A stretch of DNA of 64,000 nt from Sulfuritalea sp. (lineage in GTDB: Bacteria > Pseudomonadota > Gammaproteobacteria > Burkholderiales > Rhodocyclaceae). Positions 63,539-64,000 of the stretch are shown piece by piece. The stretch covers positions 62,001-126,000 of the forward strand of contig JADJQA010000007.1 in NCBI GenBank assembly GCA_016712985.1, given 5' to 3'. A program made the translations under genes and the position numbers. Positions within the stretch are counted from its first letter, which is position 1. The number at the start of each line of letters is the position of its first letter. Under the pieces are notes generated by a model. It had not been told where the DNA came from and made no database searches. It worked only from the letters and a program-made list of their open reading frames with translations.

Positions 63539-64000
63539 ATGAAACGACTGGTTGCCTTGCTGTTTGCCGGACTCCTGTCCGCGTTTGCCGCGTCAAGCCC
63601 GAGTCTTGCTGCCGACCCACAGGCAGGCCGTGACTTCAAGCCGATCAATCCGCCGCTGGCGAGTTCAAAGGAGAAGATCGAGGTGGTCGAGTTCTTCTCC
63701 TACGGCTGCCCGCATTGCGGCGACTTTCATCCCCTGATCAGCCTTTGGGCAGCCAAGCTGCCGAAGGACGTCAGTTTCCGCCGCGTCCCGGTCAGCTTCA
63801 ATCGTCCCGAGTGGGCGCGTCTTTCCCGGCTCTTCTTCGCCCTTGAAGCGACGAGCGACCTGGCGAAGCTGGATACAGCGGTTTTTCTTGCCATCCACGA
63901 GCAGCGTATCGCGTTCAAGACCGACGAAGCCATGGTTTCCTGGGCTGTCGGCAAGGGCGCCGACGCCAAGAAGCTCGGCGAGGCGCTGGCCTCCTTTTCG
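63539..64000 (+). CDS. dsbA: Thiol:disulfide interchange protein DsbA (truncated by window end)
   Basis: It introduces disulfide bonds into periplasmic proteins. The first 154 residues are in the window: a signal peptide (MKRLVALLFAGLLSAFAASSPSLAA), then the thioredoxin-like domain with EVVEFFSYGCPHCGDFHP carrying the CPHC active site of DsbA, then the helical insertion. AGGGGGAT precedes the ATG at 63539. The rest, including the cis-proline, lies beyond base 64000. Its likely reoxidation partner DsbB is not in view. Confidence 0.93.
   Translation, partial: MKRLVALLFAGLLSAFAASSPSLAADPQAGRDFKPINPPLASSKEKIEVVEFFSYGCPHCGDFHPLISLWAAKLPKDVSFRRVPVSFNRPEWARLSRLFFALEATSDLAKLDTAVFLAIHEQRIAFKTDEAMVSWAVGKGADAKKLGEALASFS

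Overview
The window is about 65 percent GC. It looks like a betaproteobacterial chromosome, probably Rhodocyclales or a close relative. The main grounds are the conserved block uvrC-pgsA-tRNA-Gly-tRNA-Cys, the earP-efp pair whose EF-P carries Arg32, and a liv-type transporter plus beta-oxidation operon headed by a feruloyl-CoA-synthase-like ligase. This placement is inference from gene content, not from a marker gene.

Region 1 (1-28492, minus strand) is essentially one gigantic gene that continues past the left edge. It begins with an LEPR-XLL motif and then has a metzincin-like HEIGHVLGFDHD site, BNR/sialidase-like propeller blades interrupted by long Gly/Thr-rich repeats, and several families of tandem modules. 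Among these are five units of about 188 residues, two of them nearly identical. Near the left edge there is an EF-hand/dockerin-like loop. The reading frame is broken about eleven times. Ten breaks look like one- or two-base indels, often in homopolymers. One near 24310 looks like the loss or collapse of part of a repeat.

Region 2 (28493-37730) is housekeeping: two tRNAs with a terminator between them, pgsA, uvrC, a family 5 type uracil-DNA glycosylase, earP, efp, an M20 amidohydrolase, dinB and a bacteriohemerythrin.

Region 3 (37730-51031) is a catabolic cluster on the minus strand: an acyl-CoA ligase, livH, a fused livM-livG, livF, a multifunctional enoyl-CoA hydratase/3-hydroxyacyl-CoA dehydrogenase, a thiolase and a long acyl-CoA dehydrogenase. 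A TetR regulator with an extra N-terminal helix-turn-helix domain is divergent from it, and a separate livK solute-binding gene lies beyond. Together they suggest uptake of an aromatic (phenylpropanoid-like) acid, CoA activation and side-chain beta-oxidation. A 29-codon relic of a second solute-binding gene sits directly upstream of the ligase.

Region 4 (51214-64000) is mixed: a small cytochrome c (one indel), an FMN-binding split-barrel protein, a decayed SOUL heme-binding gene, a large two-partner-secretion adhesin with GLUG repeats (two compensating indels and one in-frame TAA), a LysE exporter, a succinate-semialdehyde dehydrogenase, a vapBC toxin-antitoxin pair, an MscS channel, the decayed C-terminus of a DNA methyltransferase, and the start of dsbA.

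Single-base indels also break ordinary metabolic genes (thiolase, hydratase/dehydrogenase, cytochrome c). Residual sequencing error is therefore a simpler explanation than gene decay for most of the breaks in the two giant surface proteins. The SOUL gene and the methyltransferase fragment, in contrast, look truly degraded.
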